A stretch of 64,000 nt of DNA from positions 70,820,718 through 70,884,717 of the forward strand of contig NC_088099.1 in NCBI RefSeq assembly GCF_036370855.1. The letters are read 5' to 3'. How positions within the stretch are numbered: position 1 is the stretch's first letter; every line of letters begins with the position of its first letter. The notes under the pieces were generated by a model. That model made no database searches. It was not told where the DNA came from and worked only from the letters and a program-made list of their open reading frames with translations. The position numbers and the translations under genes were made by a program. Source of the DNA: Dromaius novaehollandiae (taxonomy: Eukaryota > Chordata > Aves > Casuariiformes > Dromaiidae). Positions 1-13,045 of the stretch are shown in pieces.

Positions 1-1429
1 TGGGTTTTTTTGTTATCTTCCTTATCTTTCTGCCTCATTTTACTAGGAATATTTTTCTTATAAAGTTGACCTACCTTGCCCCATGTACCATACACACCCA
101 CCCACCCACCCACACACGCACGCACACCCACACACAAGCATCTTAGAAAAGGTCTTTTTAAAAAGTAAATTATAGAAGCATAGTCTAGCAGTAATAACAG
201 TTGTCACCCACAAACTGTGCATTGACTAAATCCTGGGCACAGAAGCCATCCAGCCCCTAGCCTCATGAGGAAAATGTCCCTGGGCTGCGCTATAGCAGTT
301 TACTCCAGTGCTGCTTATTCCTATGCCTGGAAGCAGCGGAGATGAAAGACTAACCTTAAGACAATAGTGCTTGTCAATAGTAAGGGGCTGAATGAAGTGG
401 GAGACACAGTGCTTACAGTCCCTGCTGGACAGCAGTCAGTACCAAACATCACACTTAAACCGTCACAATTTGACCTGACAATCCTTTTTCAGGAGGACCA
501 GAAATAGAGCTAGCCAGGTTACCTTGCATTTCTAAAGAAGGTCATGTGCAGGTCATTGACAGATGGAAGTGTGTATTAAAGATGTCTAGTATGAGTATAA
601 GCATGAATGTTTCTTGCCTGCATAAATACAAATATTAAGATGCAAAATGGATTGCTACTGCTTAGCTGGAACAGGAACTCACCTAAAAGACCTTTATAAG
701 GAACAAAGAGAGATGTTTGCTCTGTTTGTGTGGAAAAAAAAAATACCAAAAGAAAAAAAGGAGACTTATATAGTCAGCAATATATGTTCTAAAAATGCAA
801 TTTCCGGATTAATAACAAAGATGCTGTTCTAGTTCACTAGTTCCTTTAGGACGTGCGCTTTTGACCCATGCAACATATTGCGCCCCATGGCTCTTAGCTG
901 AACTGTGACTTAACTGTGCCTATTTTTTTTTAAATGTGTGATGTCTATTAAAACTAGCTGATGCTTGTACCAGTACCCCAGTGGAAATGAAAGAGATGTC
1001 TTGGTGGACTGTCCATTGGTTAAATATTAAAGGATCAAACTTTAATATTTAAGTGTGTATGTAGTATATTATATAAAACAAATTCCCATCTGAATATTTT
1101 AAGTTTTCTCTTTAATCTAGGGAAAGCCAGTATTTCCTCCCTCTAACTCTAATTAAACAGATAAAACTATTTCAAGGATATATCTCCTACAAAAAGAGTC
1201 AGGTTTTTCTGTGATTATATATATTTTTGCTCCAAGGCACTTATTAATTTGCTTAAAAGTCTGTGCATCATTTCACAGATTGTTTTAGCACTTGTCATCT
1301 TATCAGTATATGTCTGAGTAAGGCGCGCTTGAAAAAAATGGAGTGAAAGATTAAGTATTCCAGCATGCTCTACATTATAAATATAACTGTCTTTATTTTA
1401 TAAATGAGTTACCAAAAAAATGGAGCAAC
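1..1429. other. AT-rich sequence without a recognised gene
   Basis: I see no exon-like structure, RNA gene or transposon signature here. The stretch holds a CA/CCCA-rich simple repeat near its left end and otherwise AT-rich sequence with many stop codons in all frames. A 61-codon frame at 647-832 is not convincing because it is short, lysine-rich and crosses an A-rich run. Confidence 0.6.
91..136. repeat. (CA)n/(CCCA)n microsatellite
   Basis: This is an imperfect simple repeat: a CACA start, about five CCCA units, then mixed CACACACG/CACGCACACC units ending in CACACACAA. It is purely low complexity, and allele length is probably variable. Confidence 0.9.
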
Positions 1430-1920
1430 AGAGTAGGGTGAGAGGTGATGGAGCACTGTGAAAGATGGCAAGTCTGGCAGATGCCACCAGGGGAGGGAAC
1501 TGCAGGTGGTAGCAGGAGAGAGAGAGAGCAGGAAATCTTTTAGCCCTCTGCAGTAGTGATAATCCTCCACTCTGCTATTTTGCAGAGTTTGGCAAGGCCT
1601 GTGCCAGGGAGCTGCAACAGTAGGCTGCTTGGCAAGGGCTGTGGGTGGCAGCAGGACTGGCAGCCGTGGCGGCCCCACAGACACAGACTGCAGCCCTGCA
1701 GTACCTGAGCAAGAAGGGTGGAGCGGGTCTGGTGACAGCAACCAGGTTGAGCCAACAGTTCAAATCACTCAGGCAAGTCCATAGTGACAAGGCAGGTCCA
1801 TGTTCATGATCAGGATGGCTGGTCAGAGGTCAAGATCAGGGTCTGGATCATCGAGCTACATGGTCAGGCATGGGCAGGGCTGCAATGCAGCTTGGGCAGG
1901 GACCAAAGGTAAGCATCTGA
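1430..1920. other. GC-richer repeat-like block, unidentified
   Basis: The block is visibly richer in G and C than its flanks. It contains a (GA)7 run at about 1,515-1,528 and, near 1,780-1,890, many variations on GGTCAGG / GGTCCA / GATCAGG that look like decayed short internal repeats. This style recalls the GC-rich untranslated or LTR-like parts of old amniote retroelements, but I could not match it to a named family. Frames of 71-110 codons on the minus strand here follow from the composition and show no motif. Confidence 0.35.
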
Positions 1921-4900
1921 CCTTAAATGTATCTCATGTACTAAATGCTCTTAAGTGAAGCAGTGGAGGCTCCCAGCAAGACTTCCCACAGCTCTTTTCC
2001 AGGGCGCGACAGATACCATTTGACTGGATGGATGTTTAAATCCTATCGTTGCCTAATCAGTGACCACAAGACAGCTTAAATGCTGGGGCCAACCACAAGA
2101 TAACAGTGGCTTAGGCCCCTGCCACCACCTGTAACTGGATTCTCAAACTACCTCTGTTTTTGTCCAATGCTTCTCTCACTGACATATCCAGACTACACCT
2201 AAGCCAGGACTTGCAAAAAAGTCACGCAGCTACTCTGAGGCAAAGGCTTGAGTTTCACTCTCCTGCATGTCAAGCGGATTCTTTAATTGTGGGTTCTCTG
2301 CCATCCTCCCGTCAACATACAATAATTTGTTGACAGTGGAAGAGCTTCAGTGTGAAACCTGGTGGGTTGAAAAGAGTGGTACAGCTCTACAGACAGGTAT
2401 GTAACTTGACTCTGGCAAATTGGGTCCAGAAACAACATACCTGCATCAGAGCTCCATTTCACTCAAATGAATTAGCCCTGTGTGCTGAGATGGCTGCACA
2501 GGTTCTGGCAGCTAACCGCCTTTTCGACTTATTGGTTCCTTTGGAGTCAGATCAGGCATATTTCAGTTATTGCTACACATACACAACTGTCTCTTCCCAT
2601 TTATGCCCCCAAATAACCAGTATTTGGGTGGAGAGGACTGGCATTTAGGACACTTAGAGTCTAGGCAGAAGCAGATGACTATGCTTAGTCCTATTTCTCT
2701 GCTTCTCACTCATGGCTGACTTAGGCAGATCCTTGCTCACCTGATTTCTAATTTTTTTTTCCTTCAGCACTTCATTCTCGCCATTCATTGTCTGGGAAGT
2801 TGTCTCCAGGCTGAGAAATCCACAAGGTTACAGGGGGAATAAAAGTTAGCTTTGCAACATGTAAGTACCTTTGAGGATCCGGGCCCAAAGGCTCAATGCT
2901 ACACCATCAAAGTCAATAGGAGCTTCCCCAAGTTAGAATGGGAAATTGAGGTAAGAATGTGAATATGTTCTTTTATCATTTCTTTTTTATAGTTTCTGTT
3001 GATAAAAAGCCTTGGAGTAGCAATTCTTCTTTGGTGCTTCTGCTGTAAAATCAGAGTTCAAAGGGGCTGGTTTGGATCTCTACTATACTCTGACATTTTA
3101 TCCTTTTTCTTCAGCTGCACAATCATATGAGCAAATTGAGCAATAAAGTGAATTAACAAGAAGTGCTATGAAAATCTTATTAATTTTCCTGTCTGTTTTG
3201 CTTACCACTGAAAGTTAGCTAGCTGCAGAATCAGAATTTGTCAGTTTGAGCAAAGAAGGAGAGAAGGCAATTGCACTGTGCAGGCAGAGGTGTAGAGAGG
3301 CAGAAAAGGCAAAGTGTATAAAAAAAGGAAGCAGGTGGAAGAAATACAATGTAATAGTAGCTCTTTTCAGCAAAGAAGAAGGATGTTGATCTGAAAAAAT
3401 CAGGATGAATATTCCTTTGTGATTTTTCCTAATGTAAATGAAATAACTATGTGTGATCTAATATGATGCTAGTTTGCCTAGAGCTAAAGGAGATAAACTC
3501 AAGCTATTAATGCAGTCTACTACCCTTTCTATGTACCTGTTTGAATTGCCAGATGATTCATAAAAACGTTCAGAAACTTTTACTATGGGTAATTACAAAA
3601 TAATTTGTTGTTAGGAAAGTTTCATCCTGGTCTGACACTGGTGGATTAGATAACAGGCATTTAAACCCTGAACTGTAATCTGTCTAATGTAACTGGATGT
3701 TCATACTGTCTGTAAAAATGGCTGTACTTCTCTGTATTGCTCTAAGCTCTTGGTCTCAATGCTATCCTATTCCAAGGAGCACTATTCATGGAATATTTTC
3801 TGTATTTCTTTTTATCAGGTTTCAAATTGTTGCCTCCCAGGTTTATGGCAGTTCCCTTTACTCTTATATCAAGTTAACAACAATTTTGCCCACTTAACTA
3901 TAGCAGAATTATACTACTGAGAGGTCAGGGAGTGACAGGGGCTAACAGTGAGACTCATTACTCACTCAGTTTGGTGAAATGGGTTCTGCCTGCAGACAGG
4001 TTGTCCCCAAAAGACATTTTGATTAAGCTACTTCTGCAGGTTTTCCTACTCGATTTTTGGAAAATATCTGCTTGAGCAGGTTTTTTTTTCCATGTGTCTG
4101 GAAAACAGGAATACCAAATTGCAGATTTTTAAAAAAATTGATTTTTTCACTGAAGAAGCAGATAGACCAGAGAGGAAAAATGGAACTAGAGAGATAATGG
4201 AAGGAAACATCAGATGGAAAAGAGAGAAAATGAAGAAAGCAGGAGCATCAGGATGAAGAACAGTAAGGGAGTCAGGGCTAAGAGAATTCATATGGCGTTG
4301 AATGGAAGACAGAGTCTCTATAGCTGAGAGAAATAAATGTCCCAAAGCACTAACAGAAGAGGCTTTTAATAGGCAAATTCCTAAAATTTCCTTATGGTCC
4401 CATTCAGTAGGACACATTTCCTGGCAATGAAGCAGAGCTGTTCCTTCTTTTTAGGTGTGGGCTAGGTGCTCAGAAAATGTGAGTTAGAAGCAGGGAGCTA
4501 TCACACTAGAAAGCATGGGAATACACAATCTTGACACTACTGAGTTTTGCCTGACTCCTAGCCAATTATTTTCTACACTGTTCTTCTAGTGGAACAAGTT
4601 TCATTGCTAGTGATTGTTTTAAGGACTTAATACACAACATGAGCAATTCTTCCTGTGACAATGCCTAAAATTCCATCTGCTTGGGAGACTATGACTAAAT
4701 TTGTATGGCGAAAAGTGCCCTAGACTTTTGTGTGAAATCTTGTCTTTTTTAGTTAATAAATGACCAGATTCTTCAAGAAGGGACATTTTTCCAGAAAATA
4801 GATGATGACGATACTTGTGTACTTCAGTCCAAACTATACTGTGGACTACACTGCACACAAGTGCTAACAGCAAATATGAAAGAGTGTAGCTCAGCCATGC

Positions 4901-6498
4901 TATCATCTTTAGGATTACTCTTTTACAAATGCTGAGCTGAGAAAACTTGCATTGTTAGGAGATAGGTCATATAAGAAAGGCTTTGAATAATTATACAGTT
5001 CAATACTAGCCCTTCAAGATTTATTAAAAGTACTGTTAACTTTCATCAAGATCATAATCCAACATAATAAAAATGTGGAATTCCTGTTTTGAGATATGGC
5101 ACATGTTAAAAATATAAGGAACATGTCAAAGGTTTAAATTAAATTCTTTTGGAGAAAAAACATTTTTAAAATGCATTGTCTCAGACATTCAGTTGTGGTG
5201 CAAGATCAGTTCTTTGAAATTTTGGGACATATTGCTCTTGCGAAGACAGTGAGACATCAGACTGTAAGTATAAGCCGTGCTTCTTATTTATGAATTGAAG
5301 AGCTTCATCCCTTAACTAAATAATATATTATCAATATATTATAAATATTGAACTTTAATTTTGCCTTCCTGAACTTGTGATAACATTTCCAGAAGGAAAA
5401 AAGAAGAGAATTTTAATGAGACTTCCCAAGCTTTTCCATCAATAGGAAAAGTATCATTAGCAGATTAATAGCTGGAATGCAGTTGGAAGTTCCCTGTGTC
5501 CATCAGTAATTTAACTGGGATCCTTACTAATCTTTAGCAGTTTTAAACTACTATGTAGCCAATAGTACACAGCTAGAATTAGTAAGACCCACGAAGAAAT
5601 TCCACACTGTGTGATACACATAATAAGCTTACACAGATTTGGCTTAGAATAAGTTGTTAATTGACAGCATATGACTGCCTAAAATCACACAGCTGCTTTG
5701 CAAACCATTCAGACAAGCAGTTCTAAATTAATACACATCTAATTCATTATTTATGTAACAAATTATCTCCTTTCACAGTTAACAATAAGGAACAGCATTT
5801 CCAAATGGGTCATCACCGTAGCTGGCCATGGACTTACGTGGGATGCCATTTTCAAGGACTGGAGAGAATTGGCAACTGCTTAGAAAACTGAGTTCATATT
5901 TGAGCTGGCCCTCATCTCACATCTCAAAAGGCAAGGAACATAAATAAATAAATATTTCTCCAACTGCTTAGCTATATTTATTTTCTGCTACCTCCCTGCC
6001 TACAGCAACACGGATGTCCCCAGAGCTCTTGAACCTGTTTATTTCCCATCCGCTACCTGTCCAATTGAAGCAGCACTAATTATCCCAGAAGGCTTTGCTC
6101 CTGTCAGTTACAGCAGAAAAAGCACTCAAAGCCTTCTGGAGATGCATCAGGGCCATGGCAGGCAACAGGTTGTGGAGCTCACAGTGAAACACATCTAAAA
6201 CCTGGAGTCACAGCCTGGAGATCAGGAGGAGCATCCAAGTGGAGGAGCAGTAGTACTCAACAGACTTAATAAGCAGCTACCTCTGAGAGGATCATTATTA
6301 CAGACATGTGCACTTTTGACCTAATTACAATTAGACTGATTTCTCTTCTACGTATATTGCTGTGTTCCTAGTGTTGCAAACCTAAAAGGAGGTACCCTCC
6401 CTAATAATTTGTACCTATCCCTGAAGATTGCTTTCTGCAGGTATGCTCTTTTATTAAGGCCTATTTCCATAGATGATAGGTTTTCCTGTTCTCTGCAG

Positions 6499-6650
6499 AA
6501 AGTCTTCCTAATCTGTAGTTTCGGAGAAGAATCCTGCAATTCGAATGGGAGCAGTTCAGATGTACAGTCACTCCGCGCTACGAAGGACCAGTCTGAGATC
6601 TCAGAGGTTGCTGGTGACAACGCACCCCCACTAGCGCTCTGAACAATAAA
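6499..6650 (+). other. Weak candidate terminal exon
   Basis: A pyrimidine-rich tract followed by CTCTGCAG gives a plausible 3' splice site, with the AG at 6,497-6,498. The frame stays open for about 47 codons to a TGA at 6,640-6,642 and is rich in Ser, Asp and Glu. AATAAA follows at 6,645-6,650. The stretch has more CpG dinucleotides (TTCG, TCCGCG, TACG, AGCG) than its AT-rich surroundings. The poly(A) signal is unusually close to the stop, and I recognise no protein family. A chance combination is at least as likely. Confidence 0.12.
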
Positions 6651-8421
6651 TCAGATAATTTTAGAGGAATAGGCAAAAACATTTTACATAACAGAGAGGA
6701 AAAATAAAATAAAATAATAAAAGCCTCCTTCCCATTTAGGTATTCATGGAAATATAAAGGGTACTCCATTTACTCTCTCTGTAGCCACACAGAACCTATA
6801 TATATCATAGCATGGAGTTCAGGCAAATGGGGCCCATGTGCCAAAGTTCATCCCACCCATGAGCTAAAACGTGAAGAATGAAGAAATCTTTCCATCTTCC
6901 CTACTTGACTGCAAGCACAGGGACAGGACGCATACAAAGTGGGTAATAAAACACTCCCACTATAACAATGTTGTATTTTTACCTCTTCTGGGCTTTGGAA
7001 AAAAAAAGGGGAAGAGCAGATGCGCTTATTGGGGCAGTCTAACTATGCAGCGACTCTGGGCCTTCGCTCTCAATCTGACAAGAACCAAATATGGAATGAA
7101 GTGTGTGACAAATGAGAGGCACAAAAGTATTCATGCAGTAAACTTGCAATGTTCTGGGATTCACTCCCTTCATATAAATAATTCATTCTGCAGCTAGAGA
7201 CTCTGCTTATGACATGTGTAAGATTGGCACTAAAATATCAGACGGACCATGTGATTGTAGAGCTAGTTGGAAAATGAGAATTCAAGTTCAGGAAAAAAGA
7301 GGAAGATTTGGAAATTTGTTTTCATTCTGTGCTGGAACAATCAAGAGCTTTCATAACATTTTCCTTGGTAAAAATCCTACAGAACAGCTATCCTCAGAAT
7401 AGCAATACCGGAAGCATTCATGTGAGATGAAATCCTTGCTCCACATTGCAATTCTTTCTGTCTGGTATAGACAAGAACTTAGATCTGTGGCTTCCACTTC
7501 TCAGCCCAACAGTCACTCAGGGACTAGCTTCTGCTTCTCTCTCTCTCACTTGGATCAGGAATTTAATTTCAAGTCCAAGGGAAAAATGTTGAAATGAAAA
7601 CACTTCTGGAAGAAGTTTTGGTTGTGATGAATTTTGTATTTCTGAATGGAAAAAAAAAAAAGAATCTTTTGTTTATATTGCCTGTGCAACTCCACATGTG
7701 AGTTCAGTGCTCAGTCTAGCTCAAAGAGATTATTAACACTTGGTAACATCTGCTCCTAGGATAAAATTAATAATAAATTTAAGATTTTTTTCTTAGTTGT
7801 TGAAGTTGTTGTTTCGATAGTGCCATACTATTTTCCTTCCTCATGTGGGCTTTGTTTTAAATCCTATTTCTCAAAATCAAACTTGTACTAAATCTGGACA
7901 AAGGACTAGTGTTAAGAACAAGCCCTTTCAGAATTGTTTTGCTGTAGATGACTAGCTGTTAGAAAGTATATGGTGTCCTTAAAGGAATATTATGAATTCC
8001 TTACTCTGCCAGGTATATCTCTTCTAGTAAAGACAGGTTTTTTGATGTTGCCCACTGTATGATGCTGTGGTTCAGGTTTAATTTTCCAACCCATACAAAG
8101 CTTCGTCTTTACAACAAAATGAATACCACTTCACTAATGGTGTTGGACACTAAAGAAGTATAGAGGGAGATACTTTAGGTCTGGTATTTAAGATGCTACA
8201 GTGCTCCTCTGTCCATTCCACCTACCCTCTTTGTTCTATAAGAGGTGCAAAAAAATGGGAAATATGTTCACAGCTCAGCTGCCCCAGTTTACACTCTTAG
8301 CTCTGATCAGAGAGTTAAACTAATACCCTGGGCAGGATACAGAGGCATCCACAGCATCGGCCTTTGAACCTGATTCCACTACAGTGGTGACACCCTTGGC
8401 CAAGGGATGGACAGAAAAAAG

Positions 8422-8447
8422 GAGGAAGCTATCTGAGGAAGCTATCT
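8422..8447. repeat. 13-bp tandem duplication, two copies
   Basis: The 13-mer GAGGAAGCTATCT occurs twice head to tail with no mismatch. It is probably a small replication-slippage duplication. Confidence 0.9.
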
Positions 8448-9613
8448 GCAGGCAAAGGTATAGTAAATAGGAGATGGCTCCCTCCCATAGATCAGCAGGC
8501 CAAGGAACCAGTGCAGATTCCCAAGTGAAGGAAAAGTTATCCTACAGGATAGACTCATACATGCTGAGGAATGCCAGATATCTTCCATGACAAAGTGATG
8601 GGAAAATACACTTCAGTGCTGAATGTTGATAGTTACCTGACTGATACATGAGACGATCCTGCATGATTGCCTTGATACACTTGTCCAAAGCTTGACAATG
8701 CACAGGAGTACTCAGCCTTTTGTTACAAACATAGTTGTATGATGATCCATGCAGAATCAGTCTGTAATGCTGCATGATCTCCTTACCTGAACAAGTTGAC
8801 AAATTGGTTCAGTCTGATGAAACACCGAGTTCTCTCTAGTATGTAGAATAAGGTAACAGTGACTGTAGTATCAGGATTTAGGATAGTAATGAAAAGTGAG
8901 TATTTAACAGGAAAACAGCCCTTAAAAACTGATCAGATTGGTGGTATTAGCATGGAAGGTGTTAGAGCACAAACTGTACTTGACTTCCAGGCAAAAATAC
9001 AAGCAGAAATAGAGAAGTAAAGCACATTCTGAGTATAGAACAACCTTGACATTGGGGAATAAAGGTGTGATCATAAAGGAAAACTTTTCATTTTCTTGCT
9101 GAGAAGACAGTGAGAAAATTTTATCAGGAATAGTGTCTGAAACACTAGGACAGCTGATAAAAAAACCCTCTTTCCTGACAAGCACTGAAGCTCCACTGAG
9201 AATGAGAAATTAGAAAAATACTTTCTTTAAACCAAGAACCAAGATGCTGAAGATGGCACAGAAACTAATATCACAGAGCTGAGACTCACAGTACCCACAT
9301 TTAACTTTGGAACCAGGGTTAAATAAAGACAGCGCCATATGTGAGACACACAATATCACCGTCCACTGGTAGGCAGTGAGCAATGCTAACGAGCAGATTT
9401 AGTTGGGGTATACTGCCAGAACCCATTCAGTATGAGTGAGAACCAGCTTTTTTTGTCCAGCATCCTGACAAGAGTATGAAATATCTTCAGGTCATCCCAA
9501 GAGCTATTCCAGTGTTACCTATATTTTTGGGAAGAATTATCACCTACAGCTGTCTGGGAATTTTTGGATAAAGTATTTTTAAGAATTCACCAAAATCAAA
9601 GCTGTCTTTGTGA

Positions 9614-9627
9614 CCCCCCCCCCCCCC
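9614..9627. repeat. C14 homopolymer
   Basis: An uninterrupted run of 14 C. The length is likely to be polymorphic and prone to sequencing error. Confidence 0.9.
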
Positions 9628-10369
9628 ATTTGAAACACTTTTATGAGAATGAAGACTGAACTACAACAAACTGCTGCCTGGCTTCTCAGCTTCTAATCTA
9701 GCTTGTAGATCCAAGGTAACTCTATGGTGCAGACTCCCTTGAGACTGGATTGCCCACTGCATTTGGGCAATCTTGTCAAACTCTTCGGAGGGAAGGAACA
9801 GCAGAGCTTCAGAGTCTGCCATGACTGAGATATGCCCACCCTGGGAGTACAGATACTACCATAGCTTTTAGGGACTCTCAGTCAACTGGCTCAATGGGGA
9901 TCCCTCTGCCTCCAGGGAACCTCCAAGGCTCATGCAGCCTTGGGGTTGCCTGGGAAGCTGCCCTCAGGACATGCTGTTGAAACTCCAGGACTGTGGTCTC
10001 ACAGTATGGCACTGTTGAAGTTCACTAGCTAGCAGAAATTTGCTAGCAAAACCTGATTTCACTGAAAAATGCCTGTAATTTCTGCCTAAAACATCTCTGA
10101 TTTGATAAACATTTCCTTATCAATGTCTTTATCAATAGCATGAGTACCAGAACATCCTGTGGTTGCATTTTTCTTTTATTCAACTGACTTATGTTCCTAA
10201 ATTAGGCACTGTGATTGCCTCGTACACCCAGGTATTTCTCCTTCTCACTCATTTCTAAACCATCAGCTCCTAGGAGAAAGTCTTTATATTAGTTATTAAG
10301 AGACTCACTATGACTCTGCATTATTTAATTTCTTATGATTTTGTTAATGTAATTCTTCCTACAGAGAAT

Positions 10370-11570
10370 CCTGATTCTCCTCTTTTTTGACAGTTCTTCC
10401 CCACATTTTGTCATCAGTACATCTAATTAGCTTACTCCTCCTTCTCTTGCTAAGACAATTAATGAAAATGCTGAGCAAATAGAAAAGACTATCCATAGTC
10501 CAATCCATAAAGAAATACTAATCCTTCCTCTAGCCAGATACATCTTCTTTCAATACTACTCACTGCATTCTTCCTCTTACTTAGTACTTTATTTAGTTTA
10601 CAGTTTTCCTACCTACTGTTCTCTTTCCCCACACCCCTAATAGTTTCCCATGCTGAGATGTGCCAAACATTTTCTAGTAATCTGAATGAGCTGTAATGTA
10701 TTTCATTCTCTTTTTCTTTTTTAAAAGATCAGCTCTCTAATTAAAGTAGACTATGTGGTTAACATGATACAGTCTACCTTTGCTAAATCCTTATAGCATT
10801 CTATACCTAGTCTGTTTATCTCCATATTGTTAATTGCTAGTTACTTCAAAAATCTGCTCTAATGCCTAATGCATTATGGCAATCACACTAATGGACATAG
10901 AGTTGTCTGGCCATTTTCCCCCTTCCTCAAACACAGACATTGCATATATTGTACTTCAAACATGGTATTATGCCAAACACACTTTGCTAGTGCAATTGTG
11001 AATTCTGAGTGCCATTTTTCTGAGAATAATCTCCACAGATGGAGATTTTCCAGTCATTTTTCTTCTTCTCCAATCTTGCCCCTGTTTGGAGTTCATTTAA
11101 ATCTTTCAGGTTTTCTTCTACTTAAGATGAGATGATTTCAACTTCCACAACTCCCATTCCCTTTAGCCATCACCCTGTATTGTCAATTTTCACCATTTCT
11201 GAAAAACTAAGATAGACTGTTGATTTAGTTTGGAGCCATATCTCGGCTATGTTTAGTCTCTGCCTCACTGTCATTGCATTCAAGACCCCCTTCTTCTTTC
11301 CATCTTCATTTTTTTTATTCATATAGCTAAGGAATTTTTGTTTTGAATATTCTTTGCAAAATTCAGCTCAGTAAAATTTCTGGCAGTGATCATTTTATCC
11401 CGATAGTCTGGACCTCTAAAAGTCACCTTTCTTTCTTGATCAGTTTTCTTCTGTCACCTCCGCAGGATTATTCTTAACTGTTAACTCTGAACATATTTGG
11501 GAGAGTTGATTATTAGCCATTTCAGCAAGTCAGGAAATTATCTCTGAGTGTAAGATTGTACCAGTTCTGG
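10370..11570 (-). mobile_element. Ancient CR1/L3-like LINE relic, RT region
   Basis: Read on the minus strand, this stretch follows the block order of a CR1-superfamily ORF2. Decayed blocks recall 'attaatgaaaatgttga' (10,458-10,475), the 'tttcccatgtgacactgtgtcaaa' region (10,645-10,670), the 'aaatccatgctgactg' and 'ctgactggcc' parts around 10,780-10,915, and the linker upstream of RT (11,280-11,420, a match to the 'cttcttgttgtccttgacatctctggccagattc' type of block). No long open frame survives, so it is non-functional. Ends are approximate. Recognition is from remembered amniote CR1 consensus, and divergence looks very high, suggesting an insertion predating modern birds. Confidence 0.55.
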
Positions 11571-12594
11571 ATGGTACAAAATTCCAGGTGGTTTTGTCAT
11601 CCCCACTTCTGATTCCTTGCTGCCAGCAAGCAAGCCAAGTGTTTCACAAAACATCACAATTTTCAGCATCACAATTGGCACTTATCGATGGTCTCTGTGG
11701 AGAAGACAATGACTGCATTGGCAAGGAAAATGAATTAATTTGTCATCCTGAGTGGATCTTCTGTAACAAGGCTAAAAAAAGTTGGCAGCTCATCATTTGA
11801 AATCTTGCTTTTCCCTGGCAGTACTCTATCCATACAGTGAATGATGCAAAGACTTCAGAGTTATCACTCTGGTGCCCATCACAAATTAGACACACAAAAA
11901 TACTAGCCAAGAAATATCAGCTCAGTTAATGAGAAACAAAAAAACAGAATGTGAAGCACATTTGGACTTGGAATTTACCATTTCTTGAATAACTTTGTCA
12001 TTTGTAGTTTGGAGAGAGCACTGTAATTGGAACAAGACTTTTAACATCAGCTCTCAATTGATTCTCGCAAGCGCAATGTTTGAACCAGCAATTTTATGGG
12101 TCAGAGGGAGATTTTGCCAGATGCACAGATTTCAGTGCTTTGTGAACAGTTACTAGGCTTAGAAATGTGGCAACAGATTTTTTTGACAGTATCAATTAGA
12201 TCTTCTATCCATTGGGTCCTGCTGAGAAAGTCATCTAACAAGCACTGTCTATACAACAGGCACCATGGCAATTCCCTTTGGAGGCCATTTAGAGAAGATC
12301 GTAACCATTTTCTGTTACAGGCTGTTTACTTTCAGATTATTTTCTCAACTCTTTAAGCATTGCTAAACTACACATACATTTGTTCTGTAATTTCTACCAA
12401 AGCCAGTGCCAAGAGATGTGATATTTTTGTCTTAGGCTGTAATGGCAAATGGTGATTTTATTCCCTGCAGGACTGAAGTTTACATCGGAAGTTTTCTTAT
12501 TTGGAAAACAAAATGACATCCTTGATCTTTTTAAATACAAATGTTGGGGACAATTGTCCTTTAAGAGAATTTTTCCTTTCTTTGTCTGTGTTAT
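11571..12594. other. Gene-free stretch between two LINE relics
   Basis: Short frames at 11,588-11,800 and 12,096-12,356 show no domain or motif. The part from 12,420 onward may be a still more decayed 5' extension of the next CR1 relic, but I cannot align it. Confidence 0.4.
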
Positions 12595-13045
12595 CTTCTA
12601 CTTCTGGAGGGCAAAAGATTACATCTGAGGTACAGCTTATGCTGTTCGACATATTCATAAATGATCTACAAAAAGGTCACAATTTGGTGGCAAAGTTTGC
12701 TGCTGATATTGAGTTATTCATCATAGTGAAACCAAAAGTCAGCTGGAAAGAGACGCATAAGTATCTCACAGTACTGAATTACTAAACAAATGGAGATGAT
12801 ATTTAGCGTAGATGCATGTAAAATCCTAAGTTTGCGCATATGATAATGGCTCCTGAGTTGACCATTACTATCCAGAAACAAGATGTTGGGGTTTTGATGT
12901 ATAGTTCTCTGAAAATGTGAACTTAACATACTCATTCAATAGCAGTCAAAAAAAGGCAAATTGAATGTTAGGGATTCTGAGCAAACTAATAGAAAACAAA
13001 AGAGAAAACTAACATCATTCTTTGATGCAGGCTTCAAGCTGTGGA
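12595..13045 (+). mobile_element. Ancient CR1 LINE relic, RT catalytic region
   Basis: This is a plus-strand fragment of a CR1-type reverse transcriptase. The frame ending at 12,785 contains the conserved block LFDIFINDLQKG followed by VAKFAADIELF, corresponding to the CR1 'FNIFINDL...KFADDTKLF' motif. The downstream nucleotides continue in consensus order through the 'caaatggcagatg', 'gataaatgcaaagt', 'atagttctctgaaaa', 'gcagtcaaaaaagcaaa' and 'atgttagg' blocks up to about 13,045. The catalytic FADD box reads FAAD (codons at 12,696-12,707), so the first catalytic aspartate is lost. Stop codons after 12,785 also show that it is dead. The relic at 16,800-17,010 has the next consensus portion in the same orientation and might be part of the same insertion. 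Confidence 0.8.

Larger units (their letters stand above)
1921..10360. other. Gene-free AT-rich stretch
   Basis: I recognised no coding gene, RNA gene or clear transposon. It contains simple repeats at 5,938-5,955 (AAAT-type) and 6,701-6,720 (AAAAT-type), a 13-bp tandem duplication at 8,422-8,447, a C14 run at 9,614-9,627, and a moderately GC-richer part at about 9,690-10,020. A possible terminal exon at 6,499-6,650 is listed separately with low confidence. Confidence 0.5.

Noticed and set aside
1753..1768. tRNA B-box-like sequence (AACAGTTCAAATCACT)
   Set aside because: No A-box at the expected distance upstream and no foldable cloverleaf could be built by eye.
4046..4417. 123-codon minus-strand frame
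   Set aside because: The plus strand is purine-rich here, which removes stops from the minus strand. No motif recognised.
9614..9627. C14 and C9-A-C7 (48,391-48,407) tracts as functional G-quadruplex sites
   Set aside because: Homopolymer runs alone, one within a dead LINE, fit slippage better than a regulatory structure.
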